64,000 bases of DNA. Origin: Photobacterium profundum. Lineage in GTDB: Bacteria > Pseudomonadota > Gammaproteobacteria > Enterobacterales > Vibrionaceae. The notes under the pieces were generated by a model that did not search any database, was not told the origin of the DNA, and saw nothing but the letters and a program-made list of their open reading frames with translations. A program made the translations under genes and the position numbers. Below, one piece after another: positions 9,466 through 18,694 of this stretch (position 1 is the stretch's first letter; every line of letters starts with the position of its first letter). The stretch spans positions 62,001 through 126,000 of the forward strand of contig NZ_PYOD01000005.1 of the NCBI RefSeq assembly GCF_003026285.1. Direction: 5' to 3'.

Positions 9466-9903
9466 TTATAAATAACTGGCAAAGATCTGTAGACCAAACC
9501 CACAGGCAATGGCTACGCCATAAGGTAGACCACGGGCTTTTTCAGGCGAGCTTCGCTGTATTAATTGATATTTGATGAGATAGATCACGGCCACGACGCC
9601 ACCGAATAGCGACGTAAAATATAAGGCAGAAATCAGCTGCTGCGGTGACAAAGCCACAGCAAAAGCAGATGCTAGTTTCCCATCACCAGCCGCTACAATA
9701 TTAAAATAAAACAGTAGCAAGCTTATTAGAAGCATGATGATTGAACTGATTATCCCATCAGCTAGTTGATGCTGAGAAAATGCTAGAATGAGCGACAGTG
9801 AAAACACTGCCGCACATACAATATTAGAAATACGGCGATACCGAATATCTAAATAGGTGACCCATAGCATTAAAAGTGGCATTAGTTGTAATGAAATGTT
9901 CAT
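9466..9903 (-). CDS. tadV: TadV/CpaA prepilin peptidase
   Basis: 145 residues, almost entirely hydrophobic, the short A24 peptidase form without the N-methylation domain. The two catalytic aspartates are visible: TYLDIRYRRISN near residue 19 and the AAGDGKL (GxGD-type) motif near residues 71-77. It cleaves the Flp pilin and the TadE/TadF pseudopilins after Gly. It lies between flp and rcpC, the standard place. Confidence 0.9.
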   Translation of the reverse strand: MNISLQLMPLLMLWVTYLDIRYRRISNIVCAAVFSLSLILAFSQHQLADGIISSIIMLLISLLLFYFNIVAAGDGKLASAFAVALSPQQLISALYFTSLFGGVVAVIYLIKYQLIQRSSPEKARGLPYGVAIACGFGLQIFASYL

Positions 9904-9928
9904 ATTTTAGTAATGCCAAGGTTTATTT

Positions 9929-10135
9929 TTAAGGAGCCATTTTTGTTAGTTCGGCAGTAATCAATGCAAAACCTTTTGTTAAGGCTTGAATTAAACTTCC
10001 CTGTGTACTGAAAACTGCACCTAGTAATACCGCCATTGCAACAGCAATTAAGCCGTATTCAATCGCAGTTACACCACGCTCATCATTTTTGTATGTGTAT
10101 AGAAACGCCATAGTGTTCGCATATAAATTGTTCAT
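9929..10135 (-). CDS. flp: Flp-type major pilin
   Basis: 68 residues. The long open frame could start at 10282, but AAGGGA lies 6 nt upstream of the ATG at 10135 and the resulting N-terminus MNNLYANTMAF fits Flp prepilins. The processing site is ERG/VTAIEYGLIAVAMAVLL, with Glu at +5 and Tyr at +6 of the mature pilin, the hallmark of Flp pilins. The hydrophobic helix follows, then a short tail. It is the first gene of the operon and is likely made in excess. A 25-nt gap to tadV holds no obvious terminator. Confidence 0.92.
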   Translation of the reverse strand: MNNLYANTMAFLYTYKNDERGVTAIEYGLIAVAMAVLLGAVFSTQGSLIQALTKGFALITAELTKMAP

Positions 10136-10312
10136 TTCTTTCCCTTTATTGTAATAACTTGCCCGTTGAAATAGCCAATGAGGATATATTAAGGTACCGC
10201 TGTATTGATGAACAATTAGGAACCATATGTATTGCTTATATGTCGACGTTAAAAGTGCGACTGGTATGTGCAGATCTCTCATTGCCGATATAGTGATAAT
10301 AAGTAACGATTC

Positions 10313-10341
10313 AAAATAGCGGCAAGATATATACGTATCAA
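10313..10341 (-). promoter_or_regulatory. candidate sigma-70 promoter for flp operon
   Basis: On the minus strand TTGATA (10336-10341) and TATTTT (10313-10318) are separated by exactly 17 bp. It would give a leader of about 170 nt before flp. The 10136-10482 gene-free stretch is AT-rich and otherwise holds only short palindromes (for example ATACGTAT). Promoter position is inferred from hexamers only. Confidence 0.4.
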
Positions 10342-10482
10342 TTAAAGAAATAAAACGCTCAGGGGTACGTTATATTAATTAACTTAAATCTTTGTATGAC
10401 AATTTATTACTAATGACTGTATTTACAAAAATAACTTCTGGGTATTGGGCCCTAAAATAGAGCCCATTTTCTGAATGTTCCT

Positions 10483-11379
10483 TTAAAGTATATCTATATC
10501 GGTGAGGCGTTTTTGTAGCCACATAAGGGCTGGAGTTAATAAGGTACTTTTGGGCCAAATGAGTGAGGCTTTCCAGTAATTGTTTTTGAGTTTATTAAAT
10601 GAAAAGGAGATTTTTCGTAAACGTTGTAGCTCAAGGTCTTGTTTCAGAACAAAATCGGGTAAACAACTTACGCCCATACCCGTTCGACATAAAGATAGAA
10701 TAGTGTGAATGTCTTCTACGTGCCATAGCTGGGAGGCAGATTTGATTTCACTTAACCCTAGGTCATCAATATTTCCTGGAACCAGTAAGCGGAGTTGGCA
10801 AAAATCGTGATAACTGATCACATTCGACTTGGTATTGAGGTATGTTGGGGATGCTACCCATGAGCTATTCATATGAAAAGCCGTTGTAAATTCAAAATTG
10901 AGCTTATTTTCAAATGGAAAAATGCCTAACGCCAGATCGAGATGTTTGGCATGGACTTCTTTTGCTAATAAAGCACTGCTTTGCTGCATTAAGAAGAGTT
11001 CGACATTGGGGAAAGCTTCGGAAAAGTCACGGATGATCTGGATAACATCGGGGCCACAAACTAAAGGGTCGACGCCTATCTGTATTTTTACATCATTCAT
11101 GGTGTAGATTGTTTTCGAGCTTTCGATGAAGCTGTTGTAATGCGACATCATGAGTTTGGCATTACGTAAAAGCTGTTCTCCTTTTTGGGTTAATCGTGGG
11201 TATTGATTGGTACGGTCAAACAGTTGAAATCCTAAATCTATTTCAAGATTTTGAATGGCCAAACTAACGGCGGCTTGCGTTTTTTTTAGTTCCCGGCCAG
11301 CGGCGCTGAAGGAACCTTGTTCGGCAGCAGTGATAAACGAGTTTATATTTTCAAGTTGTATCTTCATTTTCTTGTTCAT
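10483..11379 (-). CDS. LysR-family transcriptional regulator
   Basis: 298 residues. The N-terminal winged helix-turn-helix is clear (SFITAAEQGSFSAAGRELKK, then TQAAVSLAIQNLEIDLGFQL) and is followed by a LysR substrate-binding domain. An internal ATG five codons in would give MKIQLENINSF, so the start is uncertain by five residues. Effector unknown. It lies between the symporter gene and the flp operon, all on the minus strand, and could control either. No strong terminator separates it from flp, but the 347-bp gap suggests separate units. Confidence 0.85.
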   Translation of the reverse strand: MNKKMKIQLENINSFITAAEQGSFSAAGRELKKTQAAVSLAIQNLEIDLGFQLFDRTNQYPRLTQKGEQLLRNAKLMMSHYNSFIESSKTIYTMNDVKIQIGVDPLVCGPDVIQIIRDFSEAFPNVELFLMQQSSALLAKEVHAKHLDLALGIFPFENKLNFEFTTAFHMNSSWVASPTYLNTKSNVISYHDFCQLRLLVPGNIDDLGLSEIKSASQLWHVEDIHTILSLCRTGMGVSCLPDFVLKQDLELQRLRKISFSFNKLKNNYWKASLIWPKSTLLTPALMWLQKRLTDIDIL

Positions 11380-11986
11380 TATTTTTATTTTTAATAAGAA
11401 ATTACACGTTTGTATTTCGCCATGCGTAAGTGCTTAAACAGAGTAATGGTTACTTAAACAGAGTAGTGATTACTGAATAACAGTCCTGTTGCTTGTTATT
11501 TATTAGCAAATATGAATATAAAATTAGTGCTTATATTTCATACGAGAATACCTATAGCCTAATTGTCTAGCTATTCATACATGTATAAGCCTAAAAGATG
11601 GTATCAATAAAAAATTATTATATGGTTAATTGATAAGAATTCGAATTCGTAACTTTATGTAATGGCGAGATTCACGGTGACACTTAAGTTAGAATAAAAT
11701 AAGCTCTTTATTTTTGACTGCAATATGGATAAATGAGACGCAATTGATTTATTTACTTAGATAATTAAGAAAAGGTATCGCAGGGGACAGGGTAGAAACG
11801 TCTACTTTAATATCGTTAACGGTAAGATGAATAAAACAGGACGTGAAGTTTAGAGTAATATGAGATTTTTATTTTTGTCAAAGCTGATTCTATAAGGTAT
11901 TAGATTTGAACATATGAAGTAAAATTTTTTCCCCTTTAATGGTATGAGTAAAGCTAACTAACAACCTAGCTCTAAAAATAACAGAT
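11380..11986. other. gene-free stretch with a 20-bp direct repeat
   Basis: No credible coding frame seen. A short tandem repeat lies at 11433-11452 and 11453-11472 (CTTAAACAGAGTAATGGTTA and a copy with two changes), just upstream of the LysR gene. The palindrome GAATTCGAATTC is near 11637-11648. The remainder is AT-rich and gives no clear signal. Confidence 0.6.
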
Positions 11987-12011
11987 AAAAAAACCACTCT
12001 AGGAGTGGTTT
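11987..12011 (-). terminator. intrinsic terminator after symporter gene
   Basis: Stem AAACCACTC / GAGTGGTTT with a TAG loop, followed on the minus strand by a run of T residues. It is placed 37 nt after the symporter stop. Confidence 0.85.
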
Positions 12012-12047
12012 AGTGTGGATAAATTGTAGAGATATAGCGTCTGCTTT

Positions 12048-13286
12048 TTAAGCTTTGCTTGCTTCTTCATTATCGCCAATATAGCTATCAACAATAACAG
12101 CACAAGCAGCATCCCCAGTGATATTCAATGCAGTACGTACCATGTCGAAGATACGGTCTAGAGCAAAGAGTAACGGTAGACCTTCAATAGGAATACCTGC
12201 TGAAAGCAATACAGCAACCACCAAGAATGAAGGGCCAGGTACGCCCGCTTGACCGACTGCACCTAATGTTGAAGTAACGATAATGGCGATATAAGCACTC
12301 ATACCAAGATCAACGTTAAACATTTGTGCAAAGAAGATGGCAACCAAACCGTAGTAAATAGCATTACCACTCATATTGATTGTTGCGCCTAATGGCAAAA
12401 CAAATGAAGCGGTTGAATTACGAACACCTAGTTCTTCTTCACAGGTTTCCATCGTAACAGGCAGTGTTGCCATTGAGGAGGCTGTCGATAATGCAACAGC
12501 TTGCGGTTTCTTCATTGCTGATAAAAACGCAATTGGTGAAGTTTTACTAAACAGCTTGATCATAATCGGGTAGAAAATGAAGCCGTAGATAAGAATTGCA
12601 GCGATGTAAACAACGAATAGTTTAAATACCACCATTAAGGCGCTAAAACCGAACGTACCCACAGCGTCAGCCATTAGCCCGAATACGCCCAACGGTGCAA
12701 TTTTCATTACAACATTGATCATCCAAACCATTGCGTCAACGACAGCATTAACACCGTTAATCAGTGGATCGCGACGTTCTTTTTCTAACTTCGATACAGC
12801 TACGCCAAAAAAGAGGCAGAAAACAAGAATTTGAAGAATATTAGCTTCATTAAGAGACTGGAAAACGTTTGTCGGGATCATACCCAAAAGAGTTGCCCAA
12901 AATGAAGGTAAATCACCTTTTTCAGCGTATGCATTAGAAAACATGCCTTCGACGCCAGTAAGATCGATGCCAACGCCAGGTTGGAATACTTCACCCATTA
13001 CTAATGCCAGTGCAACGGCTACTGCTGATGTAAAAGCAAAGAAACCTAATGTTGTCAGTCCTACTTTACCTGCTGAGTGGCTGCTTCCCAAACCAGCCGC
13101 ACCAGAGATAATCGCAACCGCAACCAATGGAATAACAAGCATCTTAATAAGATGGATGAAGATACTACCAAGCGGTGCAAAAATGCTGGCAGAATGTCCC
13201 ATCATTGCGCCAACGATTGTACCTACAATCATCGCAATAACGACTTGAACGCCGATGTTGCCCAATAATCCTTTTTCTTTTAACAC
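12048..13286 (-). CDS. DAACS-family dicarboxylate/amino acid:cation symporter
   Basis: 412 residues, highly hydrophobic. HP1-like SSMATLPVTM, TM7 PLGATINMSG, HP2 GQAGVPGPS and TM8 DRIFDMVRTALNITGD are all visible, so this is the glutamate/aspartate/C4-dicarboxylate carrier family. The TM8 Asp, Arg, Thr, Asn and Asp positions are kept. The TM7 motif is NMSGN instead of the usual NMDGT, which removes an Asp used in cation binding in archaeal homologues. Start is GTG at 13286 with AGAGGG 8 nt upstream. A perfect FNR-type box lies 163 bp upstream and an intrinsic terminator follows. Substrate not determinable from sequence. Confidence 0.88.
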   Translation of the reverse strand: MLKEKGLLGNIGVQVVIAMIVGTIVGAMMGHSASIFAPLGSIFIHLIKMLVIPLVAVAIISGAAGLGSSHSAGKVGLTTLGFFAFTSAVAVALALVMGEVFQPGVGIDLTGVEGMFSNAYAEKGDLPSFWATLLGMIPTNVFQSLNEANILQILVFCLFFGVAVSKLEKERRDPLINGVNAVVDAMVWMINVVMKIAPLGVFGLMADAVGTFGFSALMVVFKLFVVYIAAILIYGFIFYPIMIKLFSKTSPIAFLSAMKKPQAVALSTASSMATLPVTMETCEEELGVRNSTASFVLPLGATINMSGNAIYYGLVAIFFAQMFNVDLGMSAYIAIIVTSTLGAVGQAGVPGPSFLVVAVLLSAGIPIEGLPLLFALDRIFDMVRTALNITGDAACAVIVDSYIGDNEEASKA

Positions 13287-13448
13287 TTTCGATGCCCTCT
13301 GTTGTGTTTGTTACTGCTGTTGTGTTTTGTTGGTTTTGTTTCGAGTTAAGTTTTTTCAATGTTATAAATGTTAACTCAATATTTTGCGACTGTGTTTTTA
13401 CACGCAATTTTAGAGCTTATCAATCATTCTTTTCGATATTTTATTCTA

Positions 13449-13462
13449 TTGATATAAATCAA
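13449..13462. promoter_or_regulatory. FNR-type box upstream of symporter
   Basis: TTGATATAAATCAA is a perfect match to the FNR consensus TTGAT-N4-ATCAA. It lies 163 bp before the GTG start of the symporter on the minus strand. The rest of 13287-13581 is gene-free and contains no other clear element. It suggests anaerobic control of the symporter; the matching -10 is not obvious. Confidence 0.6.
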
Positions 13463-13581
13463 ACTTATGTTTGTTTGGTGCGATTGATGGCTTTTTAAAC
13501 CGTGAAAGAGTGATGTGTCGGAAATGTAGCTTTTTTATGTTACGAATATTGAGAGGGGAGTTAACAGCAGAAGGTTTGACT

Positions 13582-13609
13582 AAAAAAAACCGCACAGAGT
13601 GCGGTTTTT
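13582..13609 (-). terminator. intrinsic terminator of the trp operon
   Basis: Stem AAAAACCGCAC / GTGCGGTTTTT with an AGA loop, followed by T residues in the trpA direction. It lies about 25 nt after the trpA stop. Near-symmetric flanks make it potentially bidirectional. Confidence 0.88.
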
Positions 13610-13633
13610 AAGTCGTTATGAAATAGCAGTGTA

Positions 13634-14443
13634 TTAGCTAAGCTTACTTGCTGTTTTCATGTCACGAATAAATTGGCCTAAATTATCAAGCATTGCAGCA
13701 TGATCGTTTAGGCTATTTTCGATGATTTTGACTACAGCAGAACCAGATATTGCCCCAGCGGCACCGGCTTCAATCGCTTCCTTTACTTGTGCTGGTTCAG
13801 ATATACCAAACCCAAGTAGGGCTGGTGGAGCATTATGCTTAGTAAGACTTTCGACTAAGTGGCGAATTGGCTTACCTGCTTTTGTTTCAGCACCTGTGAC
13901 ACCAGCGCGAGACAGTAGATATGTGTAACCACCGCCTAATTCAGAGACTGATTTCAATGTTTCATCAGTAGCATTGGGTGGTGCAATAAAGATAGGGTGA
14001 ATGCCGTATTTTTCAGCTGCCACACGGAACTCTTCTGATTCTTTGATTGGCACATCTGCAATCAATACTGAGTCGACACCAGCATCGGCACACTTTTTAT
14101 AGAAGGTTTCGATGCCAGCAGTAAACACCAAGTTTGCATACATTAACAAGCCAATTGGCATGTCAGGATATTTTGCGCGAATTTGAGTTAATAATTCGAA
14201 ACACACAACAGGTGTTGTACCTGATTCAAGCGCACGAATAGTTGCACCTTGAATGGTTGGGCCATCAGCCAATGGGTCGGAGAACGGGATGCCTAATTCA
14301 AGCGCATCTGCACCTGATTCAACTAAAGTATCAATGATTTTCATTGATTGCTCAGGGGTAGGGTCGCCAATCGTTACGAAAGGAACAAATGCGCCTTCAT
14401 TTTTTGCTGCTAGGCGATTAAATAATTCTTGATAACGATCCAT
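13634..14443 (-). CDS. trpA: tryptophan synthase alpha chain
   Basis: 269 residues. It cleaves indole-3-glycerol phosphate to indole, which channels to TrpB. The catalytic residues sit at the classical positions: Glu-49 in [10 protein letters not shown] and Asp-60 in LADGP. The phosphate-binding region GFGISEP and GAISGSAVV is present. The ATG shares one base with the trpB stop (TAATG). Last gene of the operon. Confidence 0.97.
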   Translation of the reverse strand: MDRYQELFNRLAAKNEGAFVPFVTIGDPTPEQSMKIIDTLVESGADALELGIPFSDPLADGPTIQGATIRALESGTTPVVCFELLTQIRAKYPDMPIGLLMYANLVFTAGIETFYKKCADAGVDSVLIADVPIKESEEFRVAAEKYGIHPIFIAPPNATDETLKSVSELGGGYTYLLSRAGVTGAETKAGKPIRHLVESLTKHNAPPALLGFGISEPAQVKEAIEAGAAGAISGSAVVKIIENSLNDHAAMLDNLGQFIRDMKTASKLS

Positions 14444-15633
14444 TACAGTACTCCCTTTGCGTCCAAAATATCGTGTACGGTGAAAATGTCTTTGTCGCCA
14501 CGACCTGAAAGATTAACAACCAAAAGTTGCTCTTTTTCTGGTTCAGCTTCGATCATTTTTAGTGCATAAGCCAATGCGTGGGCAGATTCTAACGCCGGAA
14601 TAATACCTTCTTTACGCGCCAGTAACTGGAATGCATCGAGTGCTTCATCATCGGTTACTGAGCCGTATTCAGCACGGCCTATTGCGTTAAGGTGTGCGTG
14701 TTGAGGCCCAACAGATGGGAAATCGAGTCCTGCAGATACTGAGTAAGATTCTTCAACCTGACCATGCTCATCTTGCATCAATGGTGCTTTCATGCCAAAG
14801 AAAATACCCAGTTTACCGTGTTTAAGCGGTGCACCGTGCATGTTGGTATCTAAACCTTTACCTGCTGGTTCTACACCAATTAAGCCCACGTCTTTTTCAT
14901 CGATGAAATCTGAGAACATACCAATAGCGTTTGAACCACCACCGACACATGCAATAACGGCATCGGGTAGGCGACCTTCTTTTTCTAAGATTTGCGCTTT
15001 GGTTTCTTCACCAATGATGTGTTGGAATTCACGAACAATTGTTGGGAATGGGTGTGGACCTGCAGCCGTCCCCAGTAGGTAGTGTGCTTCTTCATAAGTT
15101 GCAGACCAGTCGCGCATTGCTTCATTACAGGCATCTTTCAGAGTAGAAGACCCAGAATGCACAGGAATAACGGTGGCACCCATTAATTTCATGCGGAATA
15201 CATTGGGGCTTTGACGTTCAATATCTTTTGCGCCCATGTAAACGCGACATTTAAGATCTAATAGTGCGCATGCTAATGCGGTTGCAACACCATGCTGACC
15301 TGCGCCCGTTTCAGCAATGATTTCTTTTTTACCCATGCGCTTAGCAAGTAGTGCCTGACCTAATACTTGGTTGGTTTTATGAGCGCCACCGTGAAGTAAA
15401 TCTTCACGCTTTAGGTATAACTTTGTTTTTGTGCCTTTAGTCAGGTTCTGACATAACGTTAAGGCTGTTGGACGACCTGCGTAATCTTTTAATAGGTCGA
15501 TAAACTCTTTTTGAAAGGCTGGATCTTGTTGTGCTTCAATAAAAGCATCTTCCAGCTGATCTAGCGCTGGCACTAAAATTTGCGGTACGTACTGACCACC
15601 AAATTCACCGAAGTAGGCATCTAATTTGCTCAT
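14443..15633 (-). CDS. trpB: tryptophan synthase beta chain
   Basis: 396 residues. The PLP lysine is Lys-86 in HGGAHKTNQ and the glycine-rich phosphate loop is [10 protein letters not shown]. It condenses indole with serine to make tryptophan. A 15-nt gap separates it from trpC. Normal length, no anomalies. Confidence 0.98.
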   Translation of the reverse strand: MSKLDAYFGEFGGQYVPQILVPALDQLEDAFIEAQQDPAFQKEFIDLLKDYAGRPTALTLCQNLTKGTKTKLYLKREDLLHGGAHKTNQVLGQALLAKRMGKKEIIAETGAGQHGVATALACALLDLKCRVYMGAKDIERQSPNVFRMKLMGATVIPVHSGSSTLKDACNEAMRDWSATYEEAHYLLGTAAGPHPFPTIVREFQHIIGEETKAQILEKEGRLPDAVIACVGGGSNAIGMFSDFIDEKDVGLIGVEPAGKGLDTNMHGAPLKHGKLGIFFGMKAPLMQDEHGQVEESYSVSAGLDFPSVGPQHAHLNAIGRAEYGSVTDDEALDAFQLLARKEGIIPALESAHALAYALKMIEAEPEKEQLLVVNLSGRGDKDIFTVHDILDAKGVL

Positions 15634-15648
15634 AATCGTTTCTAATCC

Positions 15649-17019
15649 TTAATACTTTCTGATTGCTGCAAATGCCGCATTCAATTTCGTTTGATCTTTT
15701 TTACCCGGTGCGCTTTCTACACCAGAGTTTAAATCTAATCCGCGGCAACCAAGCTTGACTGCTTCGCTGACATTGCTTGGGGTAAGCCCGCCAGCTAATA
15801 GAATATTGTCTTTCGCTGTTTCACTCAGTAGCGACCAATCAAATGTTTTGCCTGTGCCGCCACTTTGTTGACCCACTTTACTATCGAGTAAGTGCTTATC
15901 GGCTTGCCAACGGGAAAAGTCGGGTAATACCGCTTCTACCCCGTGTGCCTTCCAGATTTCACAATCTACGGGAAGCTGTGCTTTTAAATTCGTGACATAT
16001 TCTGGAGTTTCATCACCGTGTAATTGCACGGCAGATAGAGCCAATGATTCAGCTGCTTTTTTGATTGCTTGTGGATCAGCATTACGGAAAACACCGACAT
16101 ACTTAAGTGGTGCGCCACTCATTACCATACGGGCTTGTTCGATATCGACATGACGAGGAGACGAGGAAACAAAAATCAAACCACCGTACACAGCACCGCT
16201 TTGATAGGCAGCAGATGCATCGTCGGCATGGGTTAAACCACATACTTTATTCTCGCCAAGCAGTACTCGTCGTACAGCCAGTTCTAGATTGTCTTCAGAC
16301 ATTAGCGAACTTCCGATTAAGAAGCCATTCGCATATGCTGATAAATCACGGATTTGTTGGTTGGTACTAATGCCTGATTCAGAGATTACAATCGTACCTT
16401 CAGGCAAACGCGGTGCGAGTTCTTTTGTACGATTCAAATCAATGCTTAAATCGCGCAAGTTTCGGTTATTGATCCCAACGACTTTGGCTTGTAATGCGAT
16501 TGCACGCTCAAGCTCTTCTTCGTTGCTGACTTCAGTTAACACGCCCAAGTTTAAAGAGTGCGCAAGCGTTGATAGCTCGCGGTATTCTTCGTCATTCAGC
16601 ACAGATAGCATCAAGAGAATGGCATCAGCTTGATAGTGGCGCGCAAGGTAAACCTGATAAGCATCGATCATGAAATCTTTACAGAGAACAGGTTGGCGAA
16701 CTTGATTACGTACTTGCGGCAGAAAATCAAAGTTACCTTGAAAATACTTCTCGTCTGTTAATACGGAAATAGCATTGGCATGGTTATTGTAAACACTGGC
16801 AATGTAATCAAGGTCAAAGTCCTCACGAATTTGACCTTTAGACGGCGATGCCTTTTTACATTCTAAAATGAAAGCGGCAGTATCGCTGGTCAGTGCATCG
16901 TAAAAGCTACGATCACTGGGTGTTATCGTATTAACAAAGCTTTCAAGAGGCTGGCTTTGCTTACGGGCTTCAACCCAAATACGTTTATCTGCAACGATTC
17001 TTGCTAGTACTGTTTCCAT
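15649..17019 (-). CDS. trpC: bifunctional indole-3-glycerol phosphate synthase / phosphoribosylanthranilate isomerase
   Basis: 456 residues, a TrpC-TrpF fusion as in enteric bacteria. The IGPS half (about 1-255) has FILECKKASPSKG and VVGINNRNLRD. The PRAI half starts near KVCGLTHADDA and ends with LAGGLTPSNV and GLDLNSGVE. It performs two successive steps of tryptophan synthesis. Separated from trpD by 2 nt, so translation is likely coupled. Confidence 0.97.
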   Translation of the reverse strand: METVLARIVADKRIWVEARKQSQPLESFVNTITPSDRSFYDALTSDTAAFILECKKASPSKGQIREDFDLDYIASVYNNHANAISVLTDEKYFQGNFDFLPQVRNQVRQPVLCKDFMIDAYQVYLARHYQADAILLMLSVLNDEEYRELSTLAHSLNLGVLTEVSNEEELERAIALQAKVVGINNRNLRDLSIDLNRTKELAPRLPEGTIVISESGISTNQQIRDLSAYANGFLIGSSLMSEDNLELAVRRVLLGENKVCGLTHADDASAAYQSGAVYGGLIFVSSSPRHVDIEQARMVMSGAPLKYVGVFRNADPQAIKKAAESLALSAVQLHGDETPEYVTNLKAQLPVDCEIWKAHGVEAVLPDFSRWQADKHLLDSKVGQQSGGTGKTFDWSLLSETAKDNILLAGGLTPSNVSEAVKLGCRGLDLNSGVESAPGKKDQTKLNAAFAAIRKY

Positions 17020-17021
17020 GA

Positions 17022-18032
17022 TTAACCTCGTGCCGCTAATTTACTAACTAGCTCATACGCTTTACCTGATTGCATGGCTGCAATCGCTTGCTGTGTATTC
17101 GCTTTTAAATCTTCCTGACCAAATAGACGTAATAACAAAGCTACATTGACTGCGACAGCACCTTGCTGAGCATCAGTGCCTTTTCCGGTCAGAATATCAG
17201 TGATGATTGCGCGGTTTTCTTCTGGCTCACCACCTTTAATCGCTTCTAATGGGTATGTTTCAAGCCCAAAATCAGCCGGTGTTAAGGTGTATTCTTTAAT
17301 TTCACCATTAATGATTTCAGCGACAAGTGTTTCGCCATGAATAGCCACTTCATCAAGACCTGAACCATGAACGACTGCGGCGCGCTTCATGCCCATTGCG
17401 ACCATTGTTTCAGCAATAGGGCGAACCAATGATTGATCGTACACACCCATCAATTCAATTTTAGGTCGTGCAGGGTTAATGAGAGGACCTAATACATTAA
17501 AGATCGTACGTGTTTTTAAGGTTTGGCGTACAGGCATCGCGTGGCGAACACCGCTGTGATACTCAGGCGCAAATAAGAAACAGACGCCAAGTTCGTCGAG
17601 TGCACCACGGGCATTTTCTGGTGTCATCGCGAGATTGATGCCAAATTTATCCAGTAAATCAGATGAGCCAGATTTGCTTGATACGCCACGGTTACCGTGT
17701 TTTGCAATTTTGACACCACAGGCTGCGGCAACAAATGCAGCTGTAGTGGAGATATTGATGGTGTTAGCCCCGTCGCCACCAGTACCTACGATGTCGGCAA
17801 AATCGTATTCAGGGCTAGGAAATGTATTGGCATTCGCAAGTAAAGCACTCGCTGCCCCTGCGATTTCAGCGGGGGTTTCACCTTTGATTTTAAGTGCAGT
17901 CAGAACTGCAGAAAGTAAAATTGGGTCTACATCACCTTTGATGATGGCATCAAACAGTACGTGGCTTTCATCTTGCGTTAGCGCCTGCTGGGCATAAAGT
18001 TTGTCTGCAATTTCGAAAATTTTAGCGTCCAT
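17022..18032 (-). CDS. trpD: anthranilate phosphoribosyltransferase
   Basis: About 336 residues. The PRPP-binding motif DIVGTGGDGANTINIST and KHGNRGVSSKSGSSDLL are intact. Three ATGs are possible (18041, 18038, 18032). The AAGGA at 18043-18047 is best spaced for 18032, giving MDAKIFEIADKLY. In contrast to E. coli, trpG is a separate gene here, directly upstream. Confidence 0.95.
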   Translation of the reverse strand: MDAKIFEIADKLYAQQALTQDESHVLFDAIIKGDVDPILLSAVLTALKIKGETPAEIAGAASALLANANTFPSPEYDFADIVGTGGDGANTINISTTAAFVAAACGVKIAKHGNRGVSSKSGSSDLLDKFGINLAMTPENARGALDELGVCFLFAPEYHSGVRHAMPVRQTLKTRTIFNVLGPLINPARPKIELMGVYDQSLVRPIAETMVAMGMKRAAVVHGSGLDEVAIHGETLVAEIINGEIKEYTLTPADFGLETYPLEAIKGGEPEENRAIITDILTGKGTDAQQGAVAVNVALLLRLFGQEDLKANTQQAIAAMQSGKAYELVSKLAARG

Positions 18033-18043
18033 AACCATCATCC

Positions 18044-18682
18044 TTAATCTTTATCGTTTGTCTGAGTTGTTTTTGTTGTTTCTATGTCGCTTTCTACTTT
18101 CGACATTACCCAGCTCAAAGTATTCGTTAGCAGTTGTGCGCCTTGGGTCGTTAGAATCGACTCAGGGTGGAATTGAAACCCGCAAACGCGATCAGCATCA
18201 TTGGTAACAGCCATAACGAGGCCATCAACATCGGCAACAATATCCAGCGTTTCTGGTACTTCGGTAGCGACTAAAGAGTGATAGCGCGCAATCGATAGTG
18301 GATTGGGCAAATCACCAAATACCTTATGTTGGGTGTGATTCATCATAGCCGATTTCCCGTGAACGATTTCCCCCGCGCCTTCTACTTTACCGCCGTAAGC
18401 TTCAACAATGGCTTGATGACCAAGGCAGATACCTATAATAGGTACTTCCCCTTTAATGCGTTTGATTAGGGCTGGCATACAACCAGCGTCAGCTGGTGCA
18501 CCAGGCCCTGGTGACAGCACTAGCACTGGGTTTTCTTTATTTGCTAGTGCCTGTTCCATTTGTTCAACGCTAAGGCTGTTGCGGTAAATGGTTACCGGAT
18601 GGCCTAATGAACGGAACTGATCAACCAAGTTGTAGGTAAAAGAGTCAAAGTTATCCAATAGAACGATATGTGCTTGTGCCAT
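18044..18682 (-). CDS. trpG: anthranilate synthase component II (glutamine amidotransferase)
   Basis: 212 residues. Class I glutaminase with nucleophile Cys in GICLGHQAI and the His/Glu pair in FQFHPESI. N-terminus LLDNFDSFTYNLVDQF is typical. It supplies ammonia to TrpE. The C-terminal tail (about 195-212) is Thr/Lys/Asp-rich and probably disordered. It is 12 nt after trpE. Confidence 0.97.
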   Translation of the reverse strand: MAQAHIVLLDNFDSFTYNLVDQFRSLGHPVTIYRNSLSVEQMEQALANKENPVLVLSPGPGAPADAGCMPALIKRIKGEVPIIGICLGHQAIVEAYGGKVEGAGEIVHGKSAMMNHTQHKVFGDLPNPLSIARYHSLVATEVPETLDIVADVDGLVMAVTNDADRVCGFQFHPESILTTQGAQLLTNTLSWVMSKVESDIETTKTTQTNDKD

Positions 18683-18694
18683 TGTTTTAGCTCC

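Noticed and set aside
10136..10282. N-terminal extension of the flp frame up to 10282
   Set aside because: It does not resemble a prepilin leader, and the ATG at 10135 has the clear ribosome site.
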